DNA of 64,000 nt from Collimonas antrihumi (GTDB taxonomy: Bacteria > Pseudomonadota > Gammaproteobacteria > Burkholderiales > Burkholderiaceae_D): contig NZ_JAGQED010000008.1 in the NCBI RefSeq assembly GCF_018304965.1, positions 79,229 to 143,228 of the forward strand. Reading direction: 5' to 3'. Position 1 is the first letter of the stretch. The number at the start of each line of letters is the position of its first letter. The notes beneath the pieces are model-generated. The model saw only the letters and a list, made by a program, of their open reading frames with translations. It ran no database searches and was not told the DNA's origin. Made by a program: the position numbers and the translations under genes. Of the stretch, positions 34,943 to 44,443 are shown piece by piece.

Positions 34943-36403
34943 GTGAGCCAACTTAACTCTTCTCCGGAAACGCGGCTGGCGGCACTGGAAGCACGGCTAC
35001 AGCAAGATCTCGCCTGGCTGGATCTGCCGGCGAAATCCTGGGTGCCGTCGCTGACGCTTGGCGGCGAACCAGTACTGGACGTGGCCATCATCGGCGGCGG
35101 CCAGGCCGGCATGGCCGCGGCAGTATCGCTGAACCACCTGGGGATAGGCGCAGTGATTTTCGATCAGTCCCCAGCCGGTTTCGAAGGGCCTTGGGCGACC
35201 ACGGCGCGCATGGAAACACTGCGCTCACCGAAAAAACTCACCGGTCCGGCGCTAGGTTTTGCCGCGCTGACTTTCCGCGCCTGGTACGAAGTGCAGTTCG
35301 GACTGGAAGCCTGGGATGCGCTGGACAAGATTCCACGCCTGCAATGGATGGATTACCTGCGCTGGTACCGGCGCGTCATGGCGCTCGATGTGCGCAACGA
35401 ACATCACGTCGAGGCCATACTGCCGCGCGCCGACGGCGTGGTGGAACTGCGTATCTTGACGCCTGCCGGCGTTTCGACGGTATTGGCGCGGCGAGTGGTA
35501 CTGGCCACCGGGCGCGATGGCTTGGGCGGGGCGCATTTGCCGCCGCTGGCCCTGAACTTGCCACGCCAGCGCTGGGCGCATTCTGCCGACGATCTTGATT
35601 ACACCTCGCTGGCTGGCCTGCGCGTAGGCGTAATCGGCGCCGGCGCTTCGGCGATGGACAGCGCGGCGACGGCGCTGGAAGCTGGCGCCGCCAAGGTCGA
35701 CCTGTTGATCCGCCGCCAGGAACTGCCACGTGTCAACAAGGGCAAGGGCGCCGGCAATCCTGGACTGACCAACGGCCATCTGTATTTACCTGATGAATGG
35801 AAGTGGCGCATCCGCCACTACATCAATATCCAGCAAACGCCGCCACCTGGCGCCAGCGTGCAGCGGGTATCCAGGTTTCCCAATGCACGTTTCATTTTTG
35901 GCGCAGCGATCAACGATATTACCGTCGGCGAAACCGGCATGCGTGTAGCTACCGCCCGCGGCGTGTTCGATCTCGATTTCCTGATTTTCTCCACTGGATT
36001 CCGTATCGACTGGACCGAGCGGCCCGAATTTTCCACCATTGCGCCGCACATCCGTAACTGGAGCGATCGTTATACGCCGCCGCCTGGCGACGAAGACGAG
36101 GAACTGGCGGATTCGCCGGATCTGGGCGCAGCGTTCGAATTCCAGCAAAAACAACCGGGCGACTTGCCGGGCCTGGAACGTGTCCATTGCTTCTGTTATC
36201 CAGCCGCACTCAGCCACGGCAGCCTGTCCGGCGACATCCCGGCGATCAGCGATGGCGCACAACGGCTGGCCCAGGGCATCGCCGCTTTGCTGTATCGCGA
36301 AAACATCGACACTCACTACCAAAATATTCAGGCATACGACGAACCGGAGCTGTTGGGCGACGAATGGACGGCGGCCGAACCAACGCCAGAGGAACGGCAA
36401 TGA
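34943..36403 (+). CDS. FAD/NAD(P)-binding oxidoreductase (CzcO-like monooxygenase)
   Basis: This 486-residue flavoprotein has an FAD-binding Rossmann motif near residue 50 (VAIIGGGQAGMAAAVSLN) and a second dinucleotide motif in RVGVIGAGASAMDSAATAL, the pattern of flavin-containing monooxygenase-like proteins. The GTG at 34943 has a strong AGGAGGT five bases upstream. It is the first structural gene after the LysR gene and overlaps the permease gene by ATGA. Substrate is unknown; neighbours suggest a peptide or sulfur-containing compound. Confidence 0.8.
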   Translation: MSQLNSSPETRLAALEARLQQDLAWLDLPAKSWVPSLTLGGEPVLDVAIIGGGQAGMAAAVSLNHLGIGAVIFDQSPAGFEGPWATTARMETLRSPKKLTGPALGFAALTFRAWYEVQFGLEAWDALDKIPRLQWMDYLRWYRRVMALDVRNEHHVEAILPRADGVVELRILTPAGVSTVLARRVVLATGRDGLGGAHLPPLALNLPRQRWAHSADDLDYTSLAGLRVGVIGAGASAMDSAATALEAGAAKVDLLIRRQELPRVNKGKGAGNPGLTNGHLYLPDEWKWRIRHYINIQQTPPPGASVQRVSRFPNARFIFGAAINDITVGETGMRVATARGVFDLDFLIFSTGFRIDWTERPEFSTIAPHIRNWSDRYTPPPGDEDEELADSPDLGAAFEFQQKQPGDLPGLERVHCFCYPAALSHGSLSGDIPAISDGAQRLAQGIAALLYRENIDTHYQNIQAYDEPELLGDEWTAAEPTPEERQ

Positions 36404-37374
36404 GCGGTGCGATCTTGCGTAGCCTGTTGCAGGCGTTGATGGTGGTGTTGCTGATGACGGTGATCGTCTTTTTCGGTTTGCACATGATCGGTAATCCGGT
36501 CGACATCCTGATCGGCCAGGATGTCGATCAAGTCGACCGCTTGCGCATCATTCACCAGCTTGGTTTGGATCAGCCGATCTGGCGCCAGTACCTGAGCTTT
36601 CTGAACGGCGCCGTACATGGCAACCTGGGCAACAGTTTCGTCTACAACGAGCCGGCGATTTTGCTGATTTTCCAGCGGCTGCCGGCGACCCTGGAGCTGG
36701 CTTTCGCGGCATTGATCATGGCAGTGCTGATCGGCATTCCGCTCGGCTTGCTGGCCGGCCTGTTCCCTGATCATCCCTTGTCGAAGATGGTGATGACCGG
36801 CAGCATCCTGGGGTTTTCCCTGCCGACCTTCTGGATCGGCCTGATGCTGATCATGGCCTTCAGCGTCTCGCTCGGCTGGCTGCCCTCCGGTGGCCGCGGC
36901 GCAACGGTGACGGTGTTCGGCGTCAAATGGTCATGGCTGACTGCCGACGGCTTGCGCCACCTGATCCTGCCGGCGCTGAATCTGTCGCTGTTCAAGATTT
37001 CACTGGTGATCCGCTTGACGCGCGCCAATGTGCGCGAGGTGCTGCCGATGGATTTCGTCAAATTTGCCCGCGCCAAAGGTTTGTCGCCGTTACGCGTGGT
37101 GTTGTCGTACGTGCTGCGTAACACCATGATTCCGCTGGTGACCGTACTCGGCCTGGAGCTGGGATCGACGATCGCCTTCGCGGTCGTGACCGAGAGCATT
37201 TTCGCCTGGCCCGGCGCCGGCAAGCTGATTCTGGATAGTATCAATGCGCTCGACCGGCCGGTCATCGTGGCTTACATGATGGTGATCGTCTGCCTGTTCG
37301 TCACGCTCAACCTGCTGGTCGACGTCTTGTACAAGCTGCTGGATCCGCGTGTGCGGGTGGAGCTCAAGGCATGA
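36400..37374 (+). CDS. Dipeptide/oligopeptide ABC permease (DppB-like)
   Basis: This 324-residue permease has the DppB/OppB fold with six transmembrane segments and the EAA loop VKFARAKGLSPLRVVLSYVL. The start overlaps the flavoprotein stop (ATGA). It pairs with the following DppC-like permease, and both are coupled by 4-nt overlaps. It imports peptides, nickel complexes or similar solutes; the substrate is set by the binding protein at 40397. Confidence 0.88.
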   Translation: MSGAILRSLLQALMVVLLMTVIVFFGLHMIGNPVDILIGQDVDQVDRLRIIHQLGLDQPIWRQYLSFLNGAVHGNLGNSFVYNEPAILLIFQRLPATLELAFAALIMAVLIGIPLGLLAGLFPDHPLSKMVMTGSILGFSLPTFWIGLMLIMAFSVSLGWLPSGGRGATVTVFGVKWSWLTADGLRHLILPALNLSLFKISLVIRLTRANVREVLPMDFVKFARAKGLSPLRVVLSYVLRNTMIPLVTVLGLELGSTIAFAVVTESIFAWPGAGKLILDSINALDRPVIVAYMMVIVCLFVTLNLLVDVLYKLLDPRVRVELKA

Positions 37375-38342
37375 GCGCGTCGACCAAAGAAGTATCACAA
37401 GCGTTGCCGGACGCGCTGGCCGAGATACAAGCTCTGGCGACGATGGTGGCGACGCCTGCGCCGCGCCGCGAATCGCCCTGGCGCCGCATCGTCCGCGATT
37501 TCCTGTCGTCGAAGTCGGCCATGCTGGGATTGTCGGTGGCGTTGGCATTGATGATTGCGGCCCTGGCCGCCCCCTGGCTGACACCGCAAAACCCCTACGA
37601 CCTGATGCAGCTGGATGTGCTCGATGCCCGGCTGCCGCCCGGCACCGCCAACGGTCTCGGCACGTTTACCTATTGGCTGGGCACCGACGGCCAAGGCCGC
37701 GACCTGTATTCCGGCATCCTCTACGGCTTGCGCATCAGCGTCGGCATCGGCGTCGGTTCGGCCCTGATTGCCGGTGTGATCGGCACCTTGGTCGGTTTGC
37801 TGGCGGCCTACGCCGGTGGCAAGGTCGATACCTTGCTGATGCGCCTGGCTGACCTGGTGCTGTCATTCCCGTCGATACTGGTGTCGATGCTGATCCTGGC
37901 CTATCTGGGCAAGGGCATCGTCAATGTGATGGCGACGCTGGTGGTGCTGGAATGGGCGTACTACGCCCGCACCGCCCGCGGCCAGGCACTGGTGGAGCGG
38001 CAAAAGGAATATGTCGAAGCCGCGCGTGGATTGGGAATCTCCGGCTGGCGCATCATGGTGCACCACATCTTGCCGAATTGCCTGCCGCCGCTGATCGTGG
38101 TCGGCACCTTGCAGATTGCGCGCGCCATCATGCTGGAAGCGACGCTCAGCTTTCTCGGCCTGGGTGTTCCGATTACCCAGCCATCGCTGGGATTGCTGAT
38201 TGCCAACGGCTATCAATACATGCTGGCGGGTGAATACTGGATCAGTTTCTATCCGGGCATCGCCTTGCTGATCGTGATTGTCGCCATCAACCTGGTCGGC
38301 GACCGCTTGCGCGACGTGATGAATCCGAGGTGGCAGAAATGA
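37371..38342 (+). CDS. Dipeptide/oligopeptide ABC permease (DppC-like)
   Basis: This 323-residue permease has an N-terminal OppC/DppC pattern (FLSSKSAMLGLSVALALMIAA, beginning near residue 44), the segment GTDGQGRDLYSGILYGLRIS and the EAA loop YVEAARGLGISGWRIMVHHI. Its 5' and 3' ends overlap the neighbouring genes by 4 bases each. Confidence 0.88.
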   Translation: MSASTKEVSQALPDALAEIQALATMVATPAPRRESPWRRIVRDFLSSKSAMLGLSVALALMIAALAAPWLTPQNPYDLMQLDVLDARLPPGTANGLGTFTYWLGTDGQGRDLYSGILYGLRISVGIGVGSALIAGVIGTLVGLLAAYAGGKVDTLLMRLADLVLSFPSILVSMLILAYLGKGIVNVMATLVVLEWAYYARTARGQALVERQKEYVEAARGLGISGWRIMVHHILPNCLPPLIVVGTLQIARAIMLEATLSFLGLGVPITQPSLGLLIANGYQYMLAGEYWISFYPGIALLIVIVAINLVGDRLRDVMNPRWQK

Positions 38343-39346
38343 GTAAGCAGTTGAGCACGCCACCGACACTCGAAGTGCGCAACCTGCGTACCCATTTCTT
38401 TACCCGCGAAGGCGTGCTGCCGGCGGTCGACGATGTCTCGCTGCGCCTGGAGCGTGGCCGCATTCTGGGCCTGGTGGGTGAATCCGGCTCGGGCAAGACC
38501 GTCACCGGTTTCTCCATATTGGGCCTGCTGGATCCGCCGGGACGCGTAGTCGGCGGCCAGATACTGTTCCAGGGACAGGATTTGCTGACACTGGATAAGC
38601 GCGCATTACGTCAGCTGCAAGGCAACCGCATCGCGATGATTTTCCAGGATCCGATGATGACCCTCAACCCGGTGCTGCGGGTCGAGACGCAAATGATCGA
38701 TGCCGTACTGGCGCACAGCAAGTGCACCCGGGCGCAAGCCTGGGAACTGGCGCGCGAGACCTTGGGCATGATGGGCATCGCCAGCCCCGAGGAGCGGCTG
38801 CGCGCCTATCCGCATCAACTTTCCGGCGGCATGCGCCAGCGGGTGGCGATTGCGATCGCCATGCTGCACAAGCCGGACCTGATCATCGCCGATGAGCCGA
38901 CCACGGCGCTGGATGTGACTATCCAGGCGCAGATCTTGTCTGAAGTGCAAAACCTGGCACGCCTGCATGGCACGGCGCTGATCTGGATTACGCACGATTT
39001 GTCGGTGGTAGCCGGTTTGGCCGATGAGGTCGCCGTCATGTATTCGGGTCGTATTGTAGAGCAAGGCAAGGTATCGGAGGTGCTGGACCAGCCTTTGCAT
39101 CCCTATACGCAGGGGCTGATCGGCAGCCTTCCTGGCAATAACCGGCGCGGCCAGCGCTTGCGCCAGATTCCCGGCATGACGCCGAATCTGCTGCATCTGA
39201 CATCGGCCTGCGCCTTCGCCGCGCGTTGCGAACGGGCCAGCGAGCTGTGCTTGCAACGTCCGGAAACCACCGAACCGGTCAGCGGCCATCTGTTGCGCTG
39301 TTTCCATCCCGCGCTGGCAACCACCACGGAGCAGCATTATGGATAA
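38339..39346 (+). CDS. Dipeptide/oligopeptide ABC ATPase (DppD-like)
   Basis: This 335-residue ATPase has Walker A GESGSGKTV, the signature LSGGMRQRVAIAIAM and Walker B LIIADEPTTALD, then a C-terminal Cys-containing zone (CAFAARCERASELC) of the OppD/DppD type, which binds an iron-sulfur cluster in some members. I use the ATG at 38339, overlapping the permease stop; a GTG lies 9 bases earlier. It works with DppF. Confidence 0.9.
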   Translation: MSKQLSTPPTLEVRNLRTHFFTREGVLPAVDDVSLRLERGRILGLVGESGSGKTVTGFSILGLLDPPGRVVGGQILFQGQDLLTLDKRALRQLQGNRIAMIFQDPMMTLNPVLRVETQMIDAVLAHSKCTRAQAWELARETLGMMGIASPEERLRAYPHQLSGGMRQRVAIAIAMLHKPDLIIADEPTTALDVTIQAQILSEVQNLARLHGTALIWITHDLSVVAGLADEVAVMYSGRIVEQGKVSEVLDQPLHPYTQGLIGSLPGNNRRGQRLRQIPGMTPNLLHLTSACAFAARCERASELCLQRPETTEPVSGHLLRCFHPALATTTEQHYG

Positions 39347-40343
39347 ACAGACACCGTTGGTGGAAGCCAGGCTCGTCAGCAAACGCTTCGGCGAACGCAA
39401 GCCGCGGCCGTTTGAATCTGTGCTGCAGGCGCGCGGCTGGATGCGGCCCGCCGCCGTTACCCAGGCTCTGGATGCCATCGACTTGCAGGTCATGCCCGGC
39501 GAGGTGGTTGGCCTGGTCGGTGAATCCGGTTGCGGAAAATCGACGCTGGGGCGCATCGTCAGCGGTTTGCTGCCGCCGTCGGCGGGGCAGGTGCTGGTCG
39601 ACGGCGAGGATCGCCACGGCTTGAGTGCCCGCAGCGAGCACGATGCCCGGTTGAAGATTCAGATGATTTTCCAGAATCCCTACGCCAGCCTGAATCCGCG
39701 GCTGCGAGTCGACCAGATCGTCGGCGAAGCGGCGCTAATCCATGGCAAGGTCGACCGCGCGGGACTGGACGATTATGTCTGCGCTCAATTGCAGCGAGCC
39801 GGTCTCGACCCGCAATTGCGCGATCGTTATCCGCACCAGTTCAGCGGCGGCCAGCGCCAGCGCATCGGTATCGCCCGCGCTTTGGCGGTGCAGCCGCAGA
39901 TGCTGGTGTGCGACGAAGCGGTGGCAGCGCTGGATGTGTCGATCCAGGCGCAGATCCTGAATCTGTTCATGGATTTGCGTGAGCAGCTTGGATTGACTTA
40001 TTTGTTCATCAGCCATGACCTGGGTGTGGTCGAGCATGTCTCGGACCGGGTCGTGATCATGTATCTGGGCCGGATTGTCGAGGCGGCGCCGGTCGATGAC
40101 TTGTTTACGCGTCCTAATCATCCGTACACCCAAGCCTTGCTGGCCGAAGTGCCAAGGCTGCAGGCGCGCAACAAGCTGTTCACTGCGATCAAGGGTGAAA
40201 TTCCGAGTCCGTTGCACCCGCCATCCGGCTGCCACTTTCATCCGCGCTGTCCGCATGCGATGCAACGCTGCCGGGAAGAAGCGCCGGTGCTGAAAGAGAT
40301 CGCGCCCGGGCACCGCAGCGCCTGTCATTTGAACGATGTGTGA
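39339..40343 (+). CDS. Dipeptide/oligopeptide ABC ATPase (DppF-like)
   Basis: This 334-residue ATPase has Walker A GESGCGKST, signature FSGGQRQRIGIARAL and Walker B MLVCDEAVAALD, with the His in ISHD. The CHFHPRCPHAMQRCREE end is the Cys-rich DppF/OppF C-terminus. It overlaps the DppD gene by 8 bases. Walker B has Ala-Val where Pro-Thr/Val is usual, which is common in this subgroup. Confidence 0.9.
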   Translation: MDKQTPLVEARLVSKRFGERKPRPFESVLQARGWMRPAAVTQALDAIDLQVMPGEVVGLVGESGCGKSTLGRIVSGLLPPSAGQVLVDGEDRHGLSARSEHDARLKIQMIFQNPYASLNPRLRVDQIVGEAALIHGKVDRAGLDDYVCAQLQRAGLDPQLRDRYPHQFSGGQRQRIGIARALAVQPQMLVCDEAVAALDVSIQAQILNLFMDLREQLGLTYLFISHDLGVVEHVSDRVVIMYLGRIVEAAPVDDLFTRPNHPYTQALLAEVPRLQARNKLFTAIKGEIPSPLHPPSGCHFHPRCPHAMQRCREEAPVLKEIAPGHRSACHLNDV

Positions 40344-40396
40344 GACCTGACCGATCAACCGATTACTTCCATGAACACCAACCGAGGATGATGCAA

Positions 40397-41977
40397 ATGA
40401 AAAAAACGCTTCTTTCCAGCCTGCTGGCGATTGCCTTGCTAGGCGCAGCCGCCAGCGCGCAAATCCAGGCCCAGACGCTGAATATCGCTTTCGCCGATCC
40501 CTTGTCGTCGCTCGATCCGCAACTCAATAATCATGCGGGCGACCGTTCCGTCGACCTGCATTTCTGGGATTTGCTGGTAGAGAATAATTACAACAAGCTG
40601 CAACCCGGCCTGGCAGTGAGCTGGAAGAATATCGACCCGAAGACCTGGGAATTCAAGCTGCGCAACAACGTCAAATGGCAGGATGGCACGCCGTTTACTG
40701 CTGCCGACGTGATTTTCTCCTACCAGCGCGCACGTAGTGTGCCAGGTAGTGTGGCGACTTTCGCTGGTTACCTGCGCACGGTGGAATCGGTGACCGCCAA
40801 GGATCCGTTGACGTTGATTATCAAGACCAACATCCCCAATCCCGATCTGCCGCTGAATCTGGCGTCGGTGCATATCGTCAGCAAGCACATTGGTGAAAAA
40901 TCGAGCACAGAGAACTACAACAGCGGCGTTGCCGAAGTCGGTACCGGTCCGTATAAATTCGTCGCCTACACGCCAGGCGACCGCGTCGTCATGGAGCGCA
41001 GCAACGACTATTGGGGCGCCAAGCCGATATGGGAAAAGGTTAACTACCGCTACATCAATAACGCGGCTGCGCGCACCGCGGCATTGCTGTCCGGCGATGT
41101 CGACGTGATCGACAAGGTCTCGGTATCCGACCTGGCCAAGCTCAAGCAATCGCCGAACGTCAAGGTTTTCCCTTATAACGGCTTGCGCGTGTTGCTGTTG
41201 CAACCAAGTTTCCATCAAGGCGCTAATCCATACATCACCGATAACAACGGTAAACTGCTGGAAAAGAATCCGCTGCTAGACGTCCGCGTGCGACAAGCAA
41301 TGACGCTGGCGATCAATCGCAAGGCGCTGGTCGACCGTATCCTGCAAGGTGCGGCTACCGAAGCCAATCAATGGATGCCGGCCGATACCTTCGGCTACAA
41401 CCCTGACATCAAGAACATTCCCAACGATGTCAATCAAGCCAAGAAACTGCTGGCCGAAGCCGGTTTCCCGCAAGGCTTCAAGCTGACCATCCATGTGCCT
41501 AACGACCGGTATCCGCAAGCACCGGAAACCGCCCAGGCGATCGCCCAGTTCTGGACCCGTGTCGGCATCAAGACCCAGGTTGAAGTTTTGCCTTGGTCAT
41601 CTTACGCGGCACGCGCCAACAAGAACGAATTCGCCGTCAGCATGCTGGCATGGGGCAATGGCACCGGCGAAGCCAGCTACGCGCTGGTGAACGTGCTGGC
41701 GAGTGTCGATGGCAAGAAGGGATTGGGCGCTTCGAACTGGGGCCATTACAGTAATCCCGCAATAGACAAGGCGCTGGCCGATTCGACCGCTGAATTCGAT
41801 AGCGCCAAGCGTGAAGCGATCCTGCGTCAGGCGGCCAAGATCGTCTCCGACGATGCCGGTGTGATTCCGCTGTATCACTACCAGAATATCTGGGCAGCGA
41901 AAAAAGGCCTGAAAGTGACACCGGTCAGCAGCGATCGCACCACCGCCATGATGGTGACTCAGGACGGGAAGAAATAA
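40397..41977 (+). CDS. Extracellular solute-binding protein, family 5
   Basis: This periplasmic protein of about 526 residues has a signal peptide (residues 1-25, cleavage near AQA) and the family 5 pattern: LNIAFADPLSSLDPQLNNH, WEFKLRNNVKWQDGTPFTA, then YNSGVAEVGTGPYKFVAY. It captures the solute for the Dpp-like permeases. GAGG at 40384-40387 supports the ATG at 40397; two other ATGs lie close upstream. The hydrolase gene follows after one base. Confidence 0.88.
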   Translation: MKKTLLSSLLAIALLGAAASAQIQAQTLNIAFADPLSSLDPQLNNHAGDRSVDLHFWDLLVENNYNKLQPGLAVSWKNIDPKTWEFKLRNNVKWQDGTPFTAADVIFSYQRARSVPGSVATFAGYLRTVESVTAKDPLTLIIKTNIPNPDLPLNLASVHIVSKHIGEKSSTENYNSGVAEVGTGPYKFVAYTPGDRVVMERSNDYWGAKPIWEKVNYRYINNAAARTAALLSGDVDVIDKVSVSDLAKLKQSPNVKVFPYNGLRVLLLQPSFHQGANPYITDNNGKLLEKNPLLDVRVRQAMTLAINRKALVDRILQGAATEANQWMPADTFGYNPDIKNIPNDVNQAKKLLAEAGFPQGFKLTIHVPNDRYPQAPETAQAIAQFWTRVGIKTQVEVLPWSSYAARANKNEFAVSMLAWGNGTGEASYALVNVLASVDGKKGLGASNWGHYSNPAIDKALADSTAEFDSAKREAILRQAAKIVSDDAGVIPLYHYQNIWAAKKGLKVTPVSSDRTTAMMVTQDGKK

Positions 41978-41978
41978 G

Positions 41979-43283
41979 ATGCTTGAACTCAGCGTCAGTC
42001 CGTCTGACGACCTGATCGACGTCCCGCGCCGCATCGTCGTCAGCGGTGCGGCGCCGGGCGAGTCGGTCGAAATCAGCAGTCGCACGCTGCGCGCCGGCAT
42101 CCCCTGGCGCAGCCGCGCCCGCTTTGTAGCCGACGCCCAAGGGCAGTTGGACCTGACGCTGGCCGAAGCGGTCGAAGGCGACTATCCTGGCGTTTCGGCG
42201 ATGGGCTTGTTATGGTCGCAAGTGCCGGAGCTGGCCGGACGCCGTGAAGTGTTCAACGCCGACGTCCGGCAACCGCTCGTTACCGTCCTGCATGCCACGG
42301 TGGCCAGCGGCAGCGTCTCTGCCGAACTGGTACAACGCCTGTGCAGGGAAGGGGTGACACGCAGCGATTTGCGCGAGGAAGGACTGGTCGGCACGCTGTT
42401 CCTGCCAGCCGGTGACGGCCCGCATCCGGCGGTGATGATACTCAACGGCTCCGGCGGCGGCATCAACGAGGCGCGCGCAGCTTTGTACGCATCTCGTGGC
42501 TATGCGGCTTTGGCTCTGGCATATTTCAAGGCGCCCGGTTTATCGGACTATATCTCCAACACGCCGCTGGAATATTTTCAGGCAGGCCTGGACTGGATCC
42601 GGCGCAACCTCAAGCCGCAGTCGGATTTCGTCGCCATCAGCGGTCAATCGCGTGGCGGTGAACTGGTATTGCTGCTCGGCGCGACCTTCCCGCAACAGGT
42701 ATCGGCGGTGCTGGCATACGTACCGAGTGCGCTGATACATAGCGGCCAGAACGCCGCCGACCCGGCAATCGGGCGTGAAGGACCAACCTGGCTCCTGGGC
42801 GGCAAGCCCTTGCCGCACCAATGGGAAAGCAATCGCACGGCTAGCTGGTTACCGTTCGACCAAGGTCCGCCGCCGCATCGTCACGCGCTGGCGATGCTGA
42901 CTGCCTTGCAAGACGAGGAGGCGGTACAGCGAGCCCGCATTGCTGTGGAAAATATCCAGGCGCCGGTATTGCTGTTGTCAGCCGGCGATGACGGTTCATG
43001 GCCGTCCAGCACGTATGCCCGGATGGTCAGCGACAAACTGCAAGAGGTGGCGCATCCGTATCCGGTCGTATGGCAGGACTACCAGGATGCCGGACATGCA
43101 ATCCTGTTTCCGTATGTCCCGACCACCCAGCTTAGCTATGCCCACCCGGTCTCGGGACGGGTCAGCACAGGCGGCGGCCAGCCGGCGCCGAATGCCGAAG
43201 CGGACCGAGATTCCTGGCAACAGGCACTGGCGTTTCTGGAGCACGCAGTCGCTGTACACACATCTAAAAAGGAAATCTCATGA
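41979..43283 (+). CDS. Acyl-CoA thioesterase/BAAT-like alpha/beta hydrolase
   Basis: This 434-residue protein resembles acyl-CoA thioesterase / bile acid-CoA:amino acid N-acyltransferase proteins: an N-terminal beta domain (residues 1-125, from LSVSPSDDLIDVPRRIVVSG) and a C-terminal alpha/beta hydrolase. The nucleophile is Ser224 in GQSRGG, so hydrolysis rather than Cys-based transfer is expected. The oxyanion region reads NGSGGG. It is coupled to the next gene by ATGA. Substrate is unknown; it may hydrolyse a thioester or ester taken up by the transporter. Confidence 0.78.
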   Translation: MLELSVSPSDDLIDVPRRIVVSGAAPGESVEISSRTLRAGIPWRSRARFVADAQGQLDLTLAEAVEGDYPGVSAMGLLWSQVPELAGRREVFNADVRQPLVTVLHATVASGSVSAELVQRLCREGVTRSDLREEGLVGTLFLPAGDGPHPAVMILNGSGGGINEARAALYASRGYAALALAYFKAPGLSDYISNTPLEYFQAGLDWIRRNLKPQSDFVAISGQSRGGELVLLLGATFPQQVSAVLAYVPSALIHSGQNAADPAIGREGPTWLLGGKPLPHQWESNRTASWLPFDQGPPPHRHALAMLTALQDEEAVQRARIAVENIQAPVLLLSAGDDGSWPSSTYARMVSDKLQEVAHPYPVVWQDYQDAGHAILFPYVPTTQLSYAHPVSGRVSTGGGQPAPNAEADRDSWQQALAFLEHAVAVHTSKKEIS

Positions 43284-43831
43284 CGATGCAAACATACGAC
43301 ATCGAGAATGATGTCATCGATCGGCTGGTCGGCTTGCAGCCGGGTGGCAGAACCCACGCTTTGCGTCATCAGCGTGAAAAGGTTGCCGCTGCGACGCAAG
43401 GCAGCTACGACACGCTATTCGATCCGGCATTGGCAGACATCGGCCTGGACGAACGGCTGCTGGTGGCGCTGTACGCCTGCCGGCTGAGCGGCGCTAGCGA
43501 TCTGGCAGGGCATTACCGTGAACGGCTGGTGTCGCAGGCTGTAGACGTACAGGAATTGACAGCCGCATCGGAAGGGCAGCCGGAGCAGTTGCCGGCCGGC
43601 CGCATGCGGGCCATGTTGACCTATACGCGTGCGTTGACGCAACGGCCGGTCGAGGGAGATCAGGAAGCACTGCGGAGCTTGCCCGCGGCCGGCATCAGCA
43701 CGCCGGCAGTGGTGGCGCTGTCGCAACTGATTGCCTTTATCTCATATCAAGTACGTGTGGTTGCCGGTTTGAAAGCGATGGAACTGGCCACGAAATCGGC
43801 CACACCGTCGTTGCGCAAGGAGCACGCATGA
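43280..43831 (+). CDS. CMD-domain protein, Avi_7170-like
   Basis: This 183-residue protein has the carboxymuconolactone decarboxylase/AhpD-like fold but no CxxC. The pattern ALRHQREKVAAATQGSYDTL, then LVALYACRLSGASDLAGHYR is that of the Avi_7170-type family, which usually neighbours an Avi_7169-type peroxidase and Dpp-like transporters. It overlaps both neighbours by 4 bases. Its reaction is unknown. Confidence 0.7.
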   Translation: MTMQTYDIENDVIDRLVGLQPGGRTHALRHQREKVAAATQGSYDTLFDPALADIGLDERLLVALYACRLSGASDLAGHYRERLVSQAVDVQELTAASEGQPEQLPAGRMRAMLTYTRALTQRPVEGDQEALRSLPAAGISTPAVVALSQLIAFISYQVRVVAGLKAMELATKSATPSLRKEHA

Positions 43832-44430
43832 GCACTATCATCAAGTCGCATGGATTCACCAATGAAGTGCTGGACTGGAAAGCATGGCTGGATGTGATCG
43901 ATATCGAGAACGCCACCGCCGACCAGATCAAGGTGCTGGAAGAAAGCCATCCCAAGGCGAAGGTGTCGGATTATTACCTGTTCCTCGGTCATCAGCCGGA
44001 CATCTTGCGCCAACGTTCGGCTGCTTTCAACGCCATCATGTATGCACCTGGCGGCATGTCGCGCGCCGAGCGTGAGTTGGGGGCGATGGTGGTGTCGCGC
44101 ATCAACGGCTGCGTCTATTGCGCCTCGGTCCACGCGCAACGCTTCGAGCAGTTGGCGAAACGCAACGATACCGTGCAACAGGTTTTTGACGATCCCTACG
44201 CAGCCGGGATCAATGCGCGCGAACAGGCGATTTCCAAATTTTCAGCCGAACTCACCGATGCCCCTGGCGAATTGAATGCCGCTAGTATCCAGGCCTTGCA
44301 GGAGGTCGGTTTGACCGAACTGGAAATCCTCGACCTGATTCACTCGGTAGCCATTTTCGCTTGGGCCAACCGGTTGATGCTGAATCTGGGGGAGCCTGTG
44401 TTTCCGGCTGCCGCCGCGACGCTGGAATAA
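43828..44430 (+). CDS. AhpD-like alkylhydroperoxidase, Avi_7169-like
   Basis: This 200-residue protein has the AhpD-type active site Cys95-Val-Tyr-Cys98 followed by His102 (RINGCVYCASVHAQRF). It could reduce peroxides or act as a thiol redox partner. It follows the Avi_7170-type gene with a 4-base overlap, a pairing seen in other genomes. It is the last gene of the LysR-flavoprotein-Dpp operon, and the TonB receptor gene converges from the right. Confidence 0.75.
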   Translation: MSTIIKSHGFTNEVLDWKAWLDVIDIENATADQIKVLEESHPKAKVSDYYLFLGHQPDILRQRSAAFNAIMYAPGGMSRAERELGAMVVSRINGCVYCASVHAQRFEQLAKRNDTVQQVFDDPYAAGINAREQAISKFSAELTDAPGELNAASIQALQEVGLTELEILDLIHSVAIFAWANRLMLNLGEPVFPAAAATLE

Positions 44431-44443
44431 GCTAGCCGGCCAT

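Noticed and set aside
39735..40358. Antisense frame opposite DppF
   Set aside because: Shadow of a clear ATPase gene; no initiation signal.
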